Source: Paenibacillus sp. FJAT-26967 | GTDB taxonomy: Bacteria > Bacillota > Bacilli > Paenibacillales > NBRC-103111 | Reading direction: 5' to 3' | Assembly: GCF_001541095.1 (NCBI RefSeq) | Contig: NZ_LMXH01000013.1 | Span: 1,351 to 59,379, forward strand | DNA: 58,029 nucleotides | Part shown: positions 15,003 to 23,132 of the stretch, one piece after another | How positions within the stretch are numbered: the first letter of the stretch is position 1 | Layout: each line of letters starts with the position of its first letter | The notes under the pieces: generated by a model | Seen by the model: the letters and a program-made list of their open reading frames with translations, nothing else | Database searches by the model: none | What the model was told of the DNA's origin: nothing | Made by a program: the position numbers and the translations under genes

Positions 15003-17333
15003 ATGAAAGAGAAAAAACTATTTTTTATAATGTTTTTTTTATTATGTCTCATGCAAACCTATTTTCTATGGCTTGTTTATGCCTATCCATATATCGGAGC
15101 TGTTATTACCCCTGATAACAACGGAAGCTGGGTAGTCTCAGATTTTGAAAAACTGGGAAAAGGAAAGGCGTTGGGGATCGAGATTGGTGATATAGTTGAG
15201 AAGATCAACGGGGAAGAGTTACATAAACATCAACAATGGAGATTGTGGAAAAACATAGAGCAGGCCGAGCGAATTGAAGTTAAGCGTGGTGGAGAAGATG
15301 TACAAATACATATTCCTAAAAGTGGAACGTTATACGCTAATGATTTAGGGGCATTTATTATTGAAGTGCTTAGTTTTTTTCTTGCTGCATTTTTATATGT
15401 CAAAGCAAAGCAGTCTCAATCCGCTAAGTACTTAATTTTAGTTTTCTTTACAATTGGGCTGGAGTTTATGGTTTTAGGCGCCTCGAGCAGAGGAGACATA
15501 TGGGGCAAATATCTGATTACCACGGTAATTGTCATTGTGCCTGTAGCATTTCTTCATTTTCTAATTACTTTTTTCAATGAAAGAGCACCGGTCGTATTTC
15601 CCAAGCGTATCTTGCACGTTTTATATGGATTAGCTGGAATCGGAGCCGTTCTTAGAATTGTTTATTTTTCTGAAAAATATGCGCATACATACTATGAATA
15701 CAGTAATTACACGGTTATTCCCTTATTCTTAGTTGGGATTATATCGAATATTTATTTTTTGTTTCAAGCTTACCGACAACTGAGGACTAATCTCTATATG
15801 AGGTCTCTCATTAAAAGTATTTTATATTCCTTGATCATTTGTTTCTTTCCCTTTTCCTTTTTATCTTTACTGCCGATGTTAATTTTTAATAAAGAACTAG
15901 TAAGTGCATTTTATACAAGCTGGTTTATTCTTATTCTTCCGTTGTCATTTGCTTACTTTATATTATCCAAAAAACTGTATGATATTGATCTTTATCTAAG
16001 GCGTGTTCTGTTTACCATGCTGGTTTCTACGCTGCCAAGTTTATTGACAGTAGGGTTTATTCTCTTTGTTTATCAACATACCATTACCTGGATTGAAGTA
16101 ACGTTTATTTTCATTATTGTTCTAGTCATTTTTTCAATCTTCACTTACTCTATGGAATACATTGCTACAAGGCTGGAAAAGGTTATGTTTCCTCGTAAAT
16201 ATTTTTTGCAGCAGTCGCTCAAAAAAATCTCCAAAGCCTTAGGCACGGTCAGCAACTTCAATGCGCTCAAAGAAATTATACTTAACGACATAGTGAATGC
16301 GTTAGAAATACACGGGGGCGCTATTGTTTTTGTTGAAACGGATGGAATCCAGGTCATTACGGCAGGCAATATTGATGAGGAAGAGGTTTGTGAATTGTTA
16401 GAAAAGGGAGTCAACCAGGACGACCAATATACGGCTTTTAAAATCAATGAAAATGAGGAATACAAAAGCTTTCTGGTTCTGACCGGCAAGAAATCAAACA
16501 CTTATCTCGGTATGGAAGACCGCCAGTGGATCCATCTGATTATTACATACCTTTCTGCCAGTCTGGAAAATGTATATCTTCTCCGTAAGCTAACGCTTAA
16601 AATGTATGAATTGATGGCCAACATCCCCAATTCGGAAGCAACGGAAGAGTTCGTGTGGCTGCGTAAAACGATGTTCGAGATCCAGGAGAAAGAGCGGATG
16701 CGGATAGCCATGGATCTTCACGATACGACGATGCAGGACTTATTCCTGCTAAAGCGGCGATTGCATCCGATTCTGCAGCGGTTTCCTCATATGACGGATG
16801 AATACGGGCAGCTTACTACCATTTTGACGCACATTGATCTGATCAATGAGAATCTTCGTCAGAGCTGCTTCGAACTGAATCCGTATTTGCTGCAGAAGGC
16901 AGGGCTTATAGGCAGTATCCAGAAGCTGGTCGACGTAGAGAGTGCCTACTGTGAATTCCAGCTGGAGTTTCAGGAGAACTGCTCCGTTCATATCGAATTG
17001 CTGGATGTAGAACGTAAAAAGCATCTTTTCCGGGTAGTACAGGAGCTCCTTAACAATGCCAAAAAGCATTCCCATGCAGAGAATGTTCGGATCTCTCTGT
17101 CTGAAGATGGCGGCTGCATTGAACTTTCTTATGAAGATGACGGAGTTGGTTTTGAGCTGCTTCAGAAGGATAGCGGCCTCAATAAACGGGTTGCGAGCCG
17201 ATCGGGCATCGGACTGGATCAAATGCAGGGGCGTGTACTGCTGATGGATGGCGATTTTGTAATCCATACGAATACCGGTCAAGGGGTCCGCATTGAGATT
17301 CGGATCCCCTTCTTAGAGGGTATGATTGCATAG
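15003..17333 (+). CDS. ComP-like membrane sensor histidine kinase
   Basis: 776 residues. After an N-terminal helix (about 7-27) comes a PDZ-like extracytoplasmic segment (GIEIGDIVEKINGEEL, about 57-74), then about nine more membrane helices (115-382), a GAF-like linker, and a HisKA_3 kinase with WLRKTMFEIQEKER...DLHDTTMQDL; the phospho-histidine is H573. The ATPase N box is ELLNNAKKHS, with DDGVGF and SGIGLDQM boxes. This plan and the WLRK..IQEK linker closely match ComP of Bacillus, the receptor for the ComX pheromone. No ComA-type regulator follows: the next gene, 22 bases on, is a pterin dehydratase. The coding sequence is very AT-rich over the sensor half and shifts to about 50% GC at the kinase half (near 16500-16600). 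Confidence 0.85.
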   Translation: MKEKKLFFIMFFLLCLMQTYFLWLVYAYPYIGAVITPDNNGSWVVSDFEKLGKGKALGIEIGDIVEKINGEELHKHQQWRLWKNIEQAERIEVKRGGEDVQIHIPKSGTLYANDLGAFIIEVLSFFLAAFLYVKAKQSQSAKYLILVFFTIGLEFMVLGASSRGDIWGKYLITTVIVIVPVAFLHFLITFFNERAPVVFPKRILHVLYGLAGIGAVLRIVYFSEKYAHTYYEYSNYTVIPLFLVGIISNIYFLFQAYRQLRTNLYMRSLIKSILYSLIICFFPFSFLSLLPMLIFNKELVSAFYTSWFILILPLSFAYFILSKKLYDIDLYLRRVLFTMLVSTLPSLLTVGFILFVYQHTITWIEVTFIFIIVLVIFSIFTYSMEYIATRLEKVMFPRKYFLQQSLKKISKALGTVSNFNALKEIILNDIVNALEIHGGAIVFVETDGIQVITAGNIDEEEVCELLEKGVNQDDQYTAFKINENEEYKSFLVLTGKKSNTYLGMEDRQWIHLIITYLSASLENVYLLRKLTLKMYELMANIPNSEATEEFVWLRKTMFEIQEKERMRIAMDLHDTTMQDLFLLKRRLHPILQRFPHMTDEYGQLTTILTHIDLINENLRQSCFELNPYLLQKAGLIGSIQKLVDVESAYCEFQLEFQENCSVHIELLDVERKKHLFRVVQELLNNAKKHSHAENVRISLSEDGGCIELSYEDDGVGFELLQKDSGLNKRVASRSGIGLDQMQGRVLLMDGDFVIHTNTGQGVRIEIRIPFLEGMIA

Positions 17334-17355
17334 AGGGAAAGGAGGGATATACAAG

Positions 17356-17658
17356 ATGGCTTCTGCAGATAAACTTTCTCATGATCAAATTGCTGTAAAG
17401 TTAGCAGGACTTACCGGGTGGAATTTACGGGATGAGCGCACGATCGAAAAGACGTATGAATGCGGAGATTTTCGAAACGCTATTGATTTTGTAGGCCGCG
17501 TAGCGGACGTGGCTGAGTCGCTTGAACACCATCCATTGATTAAAGTGGAGGGCAAGCGGGTTACGGTGCAGCTTAGTACCCATGATGTGAGTGGGCTGTC
17601 GGATATGGATTTCACTTCTGCGGTGCAATATGACGGCGTGCTGCCGGCACGAGGGTAA
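17356..17658 (+). CDS. Pterin-4a-carbinolamine dehydratase (PCD/DCoH)
   Basis: A 100-residue protein of the PhhB/PCD family, which dehydrates 4a-hydroxytetrahydrobiopterin during pterin-cofactor recycling. The signature is clear: EHHPLIKVEGKRVTVQLSTH followed by the GLSDMDF end. GGAGGG lies 9 bases before ATG 17356. It sits 22 bases behind the comP-like gene and may be cotranscribed with it, which is probably incidental. No phenylalanine hydroxylase is nearby, so its role may be in a different pterin pathway. Confidence 0.9.
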   Translation: MASADKLSHDQIAVKLAGLTGWNLRDERTIEKTYECGDFRNAIDFVGRVADVAESLEHHPLIKVEGKRVTVQLSTHDVSGLSDMDFTSAVQYDGVLPARG

Positions 17659-17691
17659 CACTTACATGGATAGCGCCAGAAGAAATTAGAT

Positions 17692-17722
17692 GAGGGCCGC
17701 AAGGAAGAGAGGCCCTTTTTTT
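17692..17722 (+). terminator. Terminator after pterin dehydratase
   Basis: AGGGCC (17693-17698) pairs with GGCCCT (17711-17716) and is followed by a long T run. Confidence 0.85.
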
Positions 17723-17744
17723 CGTATTCACAAAAGTGAATACT

Positions 17745-18248
17745 TTAAACCTGCCCTACTTCTTCCGCAGGCTGATACACCATACAATGCATAGATGCCA
17801 TTCCCGACGGAGTCATCCGCTCATAAGTATCGGTAATTTCGAATCCGGCGCGGATGTAGGTTTTAATGGCTCGCTCGTTGCGTACAAGAACTTCCAGGTC
17901 GATTTCCTGTCCGGGTCGGCGCTTCTGCGCTTCCGTAATGAGCAGTTGGACGAATGCTTCACCCGTTCCGCGTCCGCATAAATCAGGCCGGAGGCCTAGG
18001 CCCAGACGAATGACATCCGTTAACGGGAAGAATTGGACGAATCCGCAGAGTGTGCCTTCTTCATTCTCAAGAGCTGCATACTGCTGGTTTCGGATATCGG
18101 AATCCGCAAATTCATTAGGGCCTGCTGATAACTGGTCCCAACTGGGCCAATTATAGACATCATAGGGAGCGGGATAGGACCAAGTGCAGATTTCCATGCC
18201 ATCCTGCTCCGTTAAGGGACGTATGCGCCATTTTAATCGGTTGTTCAT
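17745..18248 (-). CDS. GNAT-family N-acetyltransferase
   Basis: 167 residues with the GNAT fold: beta strand and acetyl-CoA loop LGLRPDLCGRGTGEAF (Q/R-x-x-G-x-G/A motif at about 90-105), then NERAIKTYIRAGFE, the usual motif-B helix and strand. AAAGGAAG precedes the ATG. It faces the pterin dehydratase gene convergently. The acceptor substrate cannot be predicted. Confidence 0.88.
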   Translation of the reverse strand: MNNRLKWRIRPLTEQDGMEICTWSYPAPYDVYNWPSWDQLSAGPNEFADSDIRNQQYAALENEEGTLCGFVQFFPLTDVIRLGLGLRPDLCGRGTGEAFVQLLITEAQKRRPGQEIDLEVLVRNERAIKTYIRAGFEITDTYERMTPSGMASMHCMVYQPAEEVGQV

Positions 18249-18435
18249 TTCTCTCGCTTCCTTTCTCTGGAGAATATCGGTCCGTATTATGCATGTTCAT
18301 TATAAATTAGATCACCAGAATATGACACAAGAGCAGGTGATTTTCTAGATATCCGGGTAACGCACAAAGGCCCTTCTCTCCGGTATCCGGAAAAGTAAGA
18401 GCCGAGATTCAGCATATAGGGTAAAGCCTTGAGCA

Positions 18436-18882
18436 TTATTTTTTATCAGACGGTTCGTCCGCCTCGAGATTGTTAATCATATGAGAAAAAATCCGCGTCA
18501 TGTTGCTCATGTCTTCATCTGTCAAGCCTTGAAGCATGCGCTCAATGATATTATGCCGGTAAGCTCCCATTGAGGCAACCATCTGTCTGCCTTCCTCCGT
18601 AATGGCAAGGTAGACGCAGCGCCGGTCTTCTTCCGTACGGATACGCTCGGCAAATCCGCTGGCAATCAATTTATCCGACATGCCGGTAACGGCCCCGGCG
18701 GTAATAAACAAAGCATCAGCCAGACTCGAAATTTTCTGGGGGCCTTCTTTACTTAATATCTCAAGGATAAGAAATTGCGACTTGGAGAAGGAACGGTCTA
18801 CACATTTTGTCCATTCATTGGACATTTTCCGCAGAAGCTGCCTGAAAGCAGTATCCATTTCGATATGTTCTCGATTGGGCAT
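18436..18882 (-). CDS. MarR-family transcriptional regulator
   Basis: 148 residues: dimerising helices at both ends and a winged helix-turn-helix in the middle (KISSLADALFITAGAVTGMS, then the wing RTEEDRRCVYLAITEEGR with the typical DRR turn). MarR proteins usually repress their own promoter and a neighbouring gene and respond to small aromatic ligands. The ATG at 18882 has GAGGAG upstream and is preferred to a TTG start 8 codons earlier. An inverted repeat at 18929-18956 in the region shared with the divergent GNAT gene is a likely operator. Confidence 0.9.
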   Translation of the reverse strand: MPNREHIEMDTAFRQLLRKMSNEWTKCVDRSFSKSQFLILEILSKEGPQKISSLADALFITAGAVTGMSDKLIASGFAERIRTEEDRRCVYLAITEEGRQMVASMGAYRHNIIERMLQGLTDEDMSNMTRIFSHMINNLEADEPSDKK

Positions 18883-18928
18883 AGTAGGGGTCTCCTCTGG
18901 AGTCAAAGTCGTGGATTGCGGCTGCTAT

Positions 18929-18956
18929 TTTAGATATAAAATTTATAGAATCTAAA
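18929..18956. promoter_or_regulatory. Candidate MarR operator
   Basis: TTTAGAT (18929-18935) and ATCTAAA (18950-18956) form a perfect 7-base inverted repeat enclosing a second near-palindrome (TATAAAATTTATA). It lies 47-74 bases upstream of the MarR start, where its promoter must be. Confidence 0.5.
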
Positions 18957-19146
18957 TCATATACAACTATAGGGTTTTTCAATAAGGGTGTCAATATGGT
19001 AAACTGAGTCTTATAATCCTTCGCGTATTTATTGCAAAATTCCTTGAACAATCGAACCTGCATAAATTAGAACCTATTTCTTTCGAAAAAATAAAGTGAC
19101 AAAATTGGTAAAACAAGGGAAGATGAGAGAGAAGAGGAGGCTGCGT

Positions 19147-19614
19147 ATGCGTATTGAAATTAGAGAGGCGGAGTTAGCGGATCGCGATGCTCTGCGTGAA
19201 TTAATGAACCGGTACATTTTTGACTTTTACCAATACCCGCGTCCGGAAGAAGAGAGGCTTGAGGCACTTTTGGATGTGTTGATGGAGAAGCAGGCCGGCA
19301 TTCAGTTCGTAGCCGTTCACGAAGGGGAACTGGTCGGTTTTGCTACCTTATATTTTACATATAGTACACTCCGCAGCGGTAAAGTTGTTATTATGAATGA
19401 TCTTTTCGTAACGGATAAATGCCGGTCCCAAGGAGTCGGCACCAAGCTGTTCCGTGCATGCAGCCAATATGCCGCTTATAAAGGTTACCGGGCTATGCTC
19501 TGGGAAACTTCTAAGGATAATGTGGAAGCCCAGCAATTCTACGAAAAAATGGGCGGAGAACGCGATGAGTGGTACCCATACTCCATAAAACCAAGGATCG
19601 GCATCGGCGACTAA
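19147..19614 (+). CDS. GNAT-family N-acetyltransferase
   Basis: 155 residues. N-terminal EIREAELADRDALRELM, the acetyl-CoA motif NDLFVTDKCRSQGVGTKL (RxxGxG at about 98-103) and the terminal NVEAQQFYEKMGGERDEW pattern are standard GNAT features. AGAGGAGG lies 6 bases before ATG 19147, deciding this start over one 17 codons upstream. It is divergent from the MarR gene and may be controlled by it. The substrate is unknown. Confidence 0.9.
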   Translation: MRIEIREAELADRDALRELMNRYIFDFYQYPRPEEERLEALLDVLMEKQAGIQFVAVHEGELVGFATLYFTYSTLRSGKVVIMNDLFVTDKCRSQGVGTKLFRACSQYAAYKGYRAMLWETSKDNVEAQQFYEKMGGERDEWYPYSIKPRIGIGD

Positions 19615-19713
19615 GTTTTAAAGGCAATTTCCGCCATTTTATTTTATAATTAAATGCAGTTATTTGGTTATAACATGATAGGAGCTCTTCGGGGCTGGGA
19701 GGAAGGAATATTG

Positions 19714-20550
19714 ATGAAGAATATCGTCGGCTTGGAATGGCTTTACGATCACCTGCAGGACCCTGATCTCATTATTGCGGATTGCCGTTTCGTTCTGGGC
19801 GAGCCTTGGAGCGGCCGTCAAAGCTATGGAACCGATCATATTCCCGGTGCTTTTTATATGGATCTTGAAGACGATATGTCTGCTGAGAAGCGCGAGCACG
19901 GCGGCCGTCATCCGCTTCCTGACCTGGGCACGTTCTCAATGCGTGTGAGTGCGATCGGAGTAGATGCGTCGAAGACGGTTGTTGCCTATGACGACCAAGG
20001 CGGCGCAATGGCCTCCCGGTTGTGGTGGATGCTGCGCTTCCTGGGACACGAGCGCGTGTACGTGCTTGACGGCGGCTACGCACGATGGAAGGCAGCCGGC
20101 TATCCGGTGTCTGCCGTTATGCCGGAGGCGCATGCTGCCGTATTCTCGCCCAAGGTGCAGAGGCATATGCTGGCCAGCATGGACGAAGTGAAAGCCAAGC
20201 TCAACACGCCTCAAACGATTCTCATTGATTCTCGTGATGGAGGCCGCTATCGTGGCGAGCAGGAAACGATTGATCCGGTTGCCGGACATATTCCGGGCGC
20301 ACGCAATCGTTTCTGGAAGGATGGACTGGATGCGGAAGGATCATGGCGCAGTCCCGAAGAACAGCGTGAACGGTTCAGCGGGCTTGAAGACGCGGAAGAG
20401 CTCATCGTCTACTGCGGTTCCGGCGTAACCGCCTGTCCGAATGTGATCGCGCTAAGCGAGGCGGGATTCCGCAACGTGAAGATGTATGCGGGAAGCTGGA
20501 GCGATTGGGTCAGTTATCCTGAGAATCCGGTGGCGACTGGAGAAGAATAA
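19714..20550 (+). CDS. Sulfurtransferase, 3-mercaptopyruvate type (tandem rhodanese)
   Basis: 278 residues with two rhodanese domains. The N-terminal one (about 1-135) lacks the catalytic Cys; the C-terminal one carries the active loop CGSGVTAC with C234. CGSGVT is the loop typical of mercaptopyruvate sulfurtransferase (SseA type, EC 2.8.1.2), whereas thiosulfate rhodanese usually has CRKGVT. The enzyme moves sulfur from 3-mercaptopyruvate to thiols or cyanide. GGGAGGAAGG precedes ATG 19714; an upstream in-frame ATG has no ribosome site. Confidence 0.92.
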   Translation: MKNIVGLEWLYDHLQDPDLIIADCRFVLGEPWSGRQSYGTDHIPGAFYMDLEDDMSAEKREHGGRHPLPDLGTFSMRVSAIGVDASKTVVAYDDQGGAMASRLWWMLRFLGHERVYVLDGGYARWKAAGYPVSAVMPEAHAAVFSPKVQRHMLASMDEVKAKLNTPQTILIDSRDGGRYRGEQETIDPVAGHIPGARNRFWKDGLDAEGSWRSPEEQRERFSGLEDAEELIVYCGSGVTACPNVIALSEAGFRNVKMYAGSWSDWVSYPENPVATGEE

Positions 20551-20680
20551 GAGCGGAAATTCTAAATGAATGTGAATTAAGGGCTGTGATAGGTTATGAG
20601 CAAGTGACCTGTTGCGGCCCTCTTTGGGCTTTGTCGGCTCGCAGTACATCAGCTTCACAACGAGGCGTATCTCTGCTGCA

Positions 20681-21523
20681 TCAAAGCTGCGTACATTTGC
20701 GGATCCACTCCCGGGCACCGAAAGCGATCACACGGTTCTGAATCTTTGGTGTCGTTAGCGTACAGCAATTAAGTAATTCAGGTAAAGCGTGCATTTGGAG
20801 GGCACCTATTGCAGCTTCCATATAGCCCTTGTAGGTCGGTGTACTTCCGCCCACCACGATGACATCCGGATTATACATGTGCAGCAAGTTAGTTAAAGCA
20901 TACCCGAAGTACTGCCCTGCCTGGTTTATAAGACTAGTAACTTGCTCATCATCTGCTTCCAGATGTTTGCGCAGCGCAGCATCATCCATACCCGCTTGAT
21001 CCATAATGGCCTGGCCGCTGGCAAGAGTGTCAAGCAGTACTGCTTTCCCGTCCACAGTAAGGATCATATAGCCCATCTCACCGCTCCAACCCTTCGCGCC
21101 AAGCAGTAATTCACCGGAGGCTACAACGCCTGCCGCGATATAAGCATCGGACATGATGACGATAACCGTTTCTTTGTCTGTAAAATATGCCGCTTCAGCC
21201 ATTGTGGCTGCCTTCACATCATTAATAAATGCTACAGGAATGTTTGCTGACGTTTCAAACATAGCAGCTGTAGCACCATTTAACGCGGGCAATACATGGC
21301 TTAGCTCTACTTTGTCGCTTCCGATGACTAGTCCCGGCATGCCCATTCCGATTCCTCGTGGAGTGTAGGGCAGCTTGGATATAAAGGCCTCGACCTCCTG
21401 CTGAAGTTGAAGCAGCGTACAATCGGCACCTGTCGGTACTGTGTGTTCTAAAGAACCGCCTGCTATCTCCGCCATCATAAACATCTGCCCGCCATCTATT
21501 TCAATGCCTACATATGTATTCAT
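20681..21523 (-). CDS. ROK-family protein with altered kinase motifs
   Basis: 280 residues of the ROK/actin-like ATPase fold. The domain is recognised from GIGMGMPGLV, NDVKAATMAEA (the catalytic Asp region of ROK sugar kinases), GAKGWSGEMGYM and the C-terminal NPDVIVVGGS. Two things are atypical: the first phosphate motif, normally DIGGT, reads EIDGGQ (E8 to Q13), and the zinc cluster (GH..CxCGxxGC) is missing. It may be a kinase of unusual specificity or a sugar-binding sensor. GGAGA precedes ATG 21523, preferred over a frame start 23 codons upstream. It is divergent from the sugar ABC importer operon, which suggests a link to the same sugar. Confidence 0.8.
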   Translation of the reverse strand: MNTYVGIEIDGGQMFMMAEIAGGSLEHTVPTGADCTLLQLQQEVEAFISKLPYTPRGIGMGMPGLVIGSDKVELSHVLPALNGATAAMFETSANIPVAFINDVKAATMAEAAYFTDKETVIVIMSDAYIAAGVVASGELLLGAKGWSGEMGYMILTVDGKAVLLDTLASGQAIMDQAGMDDAALRKHLEADDEQVTSLINQAGQYFGYALTNLLHMYNPDVIVVGGSTPTYKGYMEAAIGALQMHALPELLNCCTLTTPKIQNRVIAFGAREWIRKCTQL

Positions 21524-21669
21524 ATTGTAATCTCCTTTTTTCATTTTCGTGGTACGCTGCGTATTGCAGGTGATAGAGTTGCAGGATTCCAAGCTTCTTT
21601 AGTTCCGTAACTGAATGCTTGATGTGAATTTAATTGATCGTAGTCTATAGGATTGCTTCCATCATTCGT

Positions 21670-21801
21670 TTATTGTTTCCATACGGATTCGTTAGTCGTG
21701 TATCTTCCATCGATCATGGCGGCTAATCCCTCATCAAACCATGCGGGTACTTTGTTCTTGTTATCCAATCTCTCCCTCAATTCTGCACCTCCAGAATTCA
21801 T
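21670..21801 (-). pseudogene. Fragment resembling the end of a gluzincin peptidase
   Basis: A 43-codon minus-strand frame (ATG 21801, or TTG at 21780 preceded by GGAGGTG) encodes VPAWFDEGLAAMIDGR followed by a short tail. WF(D/N)EGLA is the segment that carries the second glutamate ligand in HExxH-type peptidases of the MA/gluzincin class, but the upstream HExxH half is absent. Most likely a remnant; a real short gene is possible because a good ribosome site is present. Confidence 0.4.
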
Positions 21802-21966
21802 CTGATTTACTTATATATAGATTATAAATCCTGAAATAAAAATACCATAAATTAGGATGCCGAGAAAATACTTATATCAAATCGGCTTTAAACAAGCAAA
21901 AGCCAGATGACTATTAATAAAGATATTTGGTTTTTATGTGATGCATTTAAATTGTTCTATCCGTTT

Positions 21967-22019
21967 GTAAAATTTTGTTTAAATAAAATTTTACATGATA
22001 TAAAATTTGTAAAATCATG
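21967..22019. promoter_or_regulatory. Nested AT-rich inverted repeats upstream of ABC operon
   Basis: GTAAAATTTT (21967-21976) and AAAATTTTAC (21985-21994) form a perfect 10-base inverted repeat. It abuts a second one, CATGAT (21994-21999) / ATCATG (22014-22019). The whole stretch 21830-22140 is AT-rich, contains no convincing gene, and is probably the control region of the importer operon. Confidence 0.4.
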
Positions 22020-22157
22020 GATCAAATCAATGTCTGGTCAAGAGTTATACGCTTTCATTGAATACTATAACATTTCATTGATTAGGCAAGTAGGCGGCGT
22101 ACCCCTTTCGCTATAAGATTAAACGTATCAACAACGAAATACGAAAGGGTGGTCGGT

Positions 22158-23120
22158 TTGAAAGAAACCGCTACATCGATCCGGACGGGTCGCCCTGCGG
22201 CAAAGCCTAAAGAATCCCGAATTAAGACATGGTTGAAACAGTGGGATCTTCAGCTGATGGTACTGCCCGCACTCGTCTTAATTCTGGTGTTCAGCTATTT
22301 TCCGATGTATGGTGTTATCATCGCATTTCAAGACTACAACGTCTTTAAAGGGTACGGAGACAGCCCTTGGGTAGGTTTTAAGCATTTCATCGACTTTTTC
22401 CAATCACCGGAACTGCCTATGGTTATGCGTAACACGCTCGTTATCAGCTTCCTGAAGCTGGCAATCGGGTTCCCGGCTCCAATCATTCTGGCTATTCTGC
22501 TGAATGAGGTCCGGAATATGTTCTTCAAACGAATCGTACAAACGGTCAGTTATCTGCCGTACTTCTTGTCCTGGGTAATCGTTGCTAACTTCGCAATAGC
22601 TATGCTCTCGACAGATAATGGCAGTATTAACATGTTACTGGAGAGCATGCGACTTACAGATGAACCGATACCGTTCATGTCTATCCCGGACTATTTCTGG
22701 ACGATTCTGGTCACTACAAATGTATGGAAAGAAATCGGATTTGGATCGATTGTTTATCTGGCTGCTATTTCCTCTATTGATCCAAGTCTTTACGAATCCG
22801 CAGCAATTGATGGAGCTAGCCGGTTCCGCATGACCTATCTGATTACGCTCCCATGTATCCTGCCTGTTGTCATGATTTTCTCCATTCTGGCTATCGGCAA
22901 CTTGCTTAATGCAGGTTTCGAGGATCTCTTGCTTCTTGGTGTCAATCCGGCACTTCAAGACGTATCAGATGTTATTGATACCTATGTGTATCGAATGGGG
23001 ATTAGATTAAACCGGTATTCATTCGCAACGGCGGTAGGTTTGTTCAAAGCAGTTGTGAGCGTTATACTGCTGACAACGGCCAACTATCTCGCGAGAAAAA
23101 CCGGCAACAGCTTGTGGTAG
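22158..23120 (+). CDS. Carbohydrate ABC transporter permease (LplB/YtcP-type)
   Basis: A 320-residue inner-membrane permease of the MalF-like group: an N-terminal cytoplasmic arm, six membrane helices starting at LMVLPALVLILVFSYFPMYG, and the EAA loop YESAAIDGASRFRMTYLITL that docks the ATPase. It forms a heteromer with the next gene's product. AAAGGGTGG lies 5 bases before TTG 22158, which I prefer to the GTG three codons earlier because that codon overlaps the ribosome site. First gene of the three-gene importer operon; no ATPase is encoded, so a shared MsmX-type ATPase is expected. Confidence 0.9.
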   Translation: MKETATSIRTGRPAAKPKESRIKTWLKQWDLQLMVLPALVLILVFSYFPMYGVIIAFQDYNVFKGYGDSPWVGFKHFIDFFQSPELPMVMRNTLVISFLKLAIGFPAPIILAILLNEVRNMFFKRIVQTVSYLPYFLSWVIVANFAIAMLSTDNGSINMLLESMRLTDEPIPFMSIPDYFWTILVTTNVWKEIGFGSIVYLAAISSIDPSLYESAAIDGASRFRMTYLITLPCILPVVMIFSILAIGNLLNAGFEDLLLLGVNPALQDVSDVIDTYVYRMGIRLNRYSFATAVGLFKAVVSVILLTTANYLARKTGNSLW

Positions 23121-23132
23121 GGAGGAAATAGC

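Noticed and set aside
21907-22116. 69-codon plus-strand frame in AT-rich region
   Set aside because: Spans the inverted repeats upstream of the ABC operon, has no ribosome site and a composition expected from AT-rich noncoding DNA.
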